Shown here piece after piece: positions 5,750 to 6,553 of a stretch of DNA of 6,553 bases (positions are counted from its first letter, which is position 1; every line of letters begins with the position of its first letter). The notes below the pieces were generated by a model. It was given only the letters and a program-made list of their open reading frames with translations. It was not told the origin of the DNA and did no database searches. The position numbers were made by a program, and so were the translations under genes. The stretch comes from Aquisalimonas sp. (GTDB lineage: Bacteria; Pseudomonadota; Gammaproteobacteria; Nitrococcales; Aquisalimonadaceae): assembly GCA_007133445.1 (NCBI GenBank), contig SLMR01000177.1:1-6553 (forward strand), written 5' to 3'.

Positions 5750-6553
5750 ATGAAGCGGATAGCCAGGATTCTGATCGGCCTTGTCGTGCTGCTGTTGGTG
5801 CTCGGCGTCGTGGGCGTATTGCTGGCCGATACCATCGCACGCCAGGGAATCGAGCGCGGAGGTACGGAGGCGACCGGCACGGAGGTCTCCCTGGACCGTG
5901 CCTCGCTGGCGCTGCTCGAAGGCGGGCTTGCCCTGGATAATCTGTCGGTGGCCAACCCGGATGGCTATGCGTCGGATCAATTCCTGACCCTTGGCCAGGG
6001 GAGCGTGACGGTGGTGCCGCGCTCGTTGATGACCGACGACGTCCGCATCGCAAGTGTGCGCTTGAGTGGAATGGAGCTTGATCTCGAGCAGGACGGGGGA
6101 ACCTCCAACGTGCGCGAGATCCTCGAGCACACGGCATCGGAACGTGCGGGCGAGGACGACGACGCGGACGTGGACGAGGAGACCGAGGACGCCACGGGGC
6201 GGCGCGTCACCGTGGAGGAACTGACACTCGATGACACCCATGTGGTGGTGCGCGCGGGTGTGGCCGGCGAGCAGGTGACGGTGGAACTGAGGCTCGATGG
6301 CGTGGAACTACGCGACGTGGGCACCGAGACGGCCGGGGAAGACGTGGTCGCCGATGTCCTCGGTTTGCTGCTGGAAGCGGTCATGCTCAGCACCCTGGAA
6401 GCGTCCGCGGATGCGCTCCCGGAACCGCTGGATGGGGAGTTCGCCGACCGGCTGACGGACATGGCGCCGGAGGCCGGGATCAGCTACGAGCATGTGGACA
6501 GCGGAAGCGTGTCAGTGGAAGACGTGCGTGGCGATAGCGGCGTGGTCGACGCC
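5750..6553 (+). CDS. AsmA-like membrane-anchored protein, N-terminal part; 3' end outside window
   Basis: The frame is open from ATG 5750 to the last base: 268 residues and no stop. Seen: a short basic start (MKRIAR), one hydrophobic segment (about residues 7-26, LIGLVVLLLVLGVVGVLLA), then a large domain outside the cytoplasm. That domain opens with EATGTEVSLDRASLALLEGG and LDNLSVANPDGYASDQFLTL, the strand pattern and NP-x-GY/F signature of AsmA-like proteins, which are thought to act at the envelope in lipid or outer-membrane homeostasis. Residues 135-147 are an acidic run (10 of 13 Asp or Glu), probably a surface loop. GGAGAG (5738-5743) supports the start. It is oriented away from cdhC and probably unrelated to carnitine. 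Family call is moderate because repeat-type envelope proteins diverge fast; the exact function is unknown. Confidence 0.75.
   Translation, partial: MKRIARILIGLVVLLLVLGVVGVLLADTIARQGIERGGTEATGTEVSLDRASLALLEGGLALDNLSVANPDGYASDQFLTLGQGSVTVVPRSLMTDDVRIASVRLSGMELDLEQDGGTSNVREILEHTASERAGEDDDADVDEETEDATGRRVTVEELTLDDTHVVVRAGVAGEQVTVELRLDGVELRDVGTETAGEDVVADVLGLLLEAVMLSTLEASADALPEPLDGEFADRLTDMAPEAGISYEHVDSGSVSVEDVRGDSGVVDA

Noticed and set aside
1..6553. tRNA, rRNA or riboswitch
   Set aside because: No cloverleaf, rRNA segment or known riboswitch core was seen in the intergenic regions, which are all short and otherwise accounted for.

Overview
The window is about two thirds G+C, with a codon usage strongly biased to G or C at third positions. 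It carries an L-carnitine catabolism locus of the kind known from Pseudomonas (caiX-cdhCAB-cdhR). Three things suggest a halophilic or halotolerant gammaproteobacterium, for example Ectothiorhodospiraceae or a Halomonas relative: the gene families, the GTAG-headed palindromic repeats, and the acidic exported proteins. This taxonomic placement is an inference from style, not from a marker gene.

Layout. On the + strand, the end of an NDP-forming acyl-CoA synthetase (ATP-grasp half, 1-879) is followed 16 bases later by a periplasmic quaternary-amine binding protein (CaiX-like, 896-1861). A strong G+C hairpin (1896-1931) follows, then a GlxA-type AraC regulator (CdhR-like, 1954-2922). A 240-base gap between convergent genes (2923-3162) holds two nested pairs of inverted GTAG-headed palindromes. 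On the - strand, read from 5518 down to 3163, lies a tight three-gene operon: 3-dehydrocarnitine cleavage enzyme (cdhC, BKACE/DUF849), L-carnitine 3-dehydrogenase (cdhA), and a hotdog-fold betainyl-CoA thioesterase (cdhB). The gaps in it are 17 and 2 bases. Beyond a 231-base divergent intergenic region, an AsmA-like membrane-anchored protein starts at 5750 and runs off the right edge.

How the genes work together (established pathway; assignment here by family and context). The binding protein captures carnitine in the periplasm. CdhA oxidises L-carnitine to 3-dehydrocarnitine with NAD+. CdhC condenses this with acetyl-CoA to give betainyl-CoA and acetoacetate. CdhB hydrolyses betainyl-CoA to glycine betaine, which a halophile can keep as an osmolyte or demethylate. 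CdhR is expected to sense a pathway compound and activate the genes. Not explained are the CoA ligase beside caiX and the absence of a permease or ATPase. The most useful second looks are the ligase's substrate, the nested repeat element, an 11-base word shared by the two likely control regions, and the dehydrogenase-thioesterase junction.
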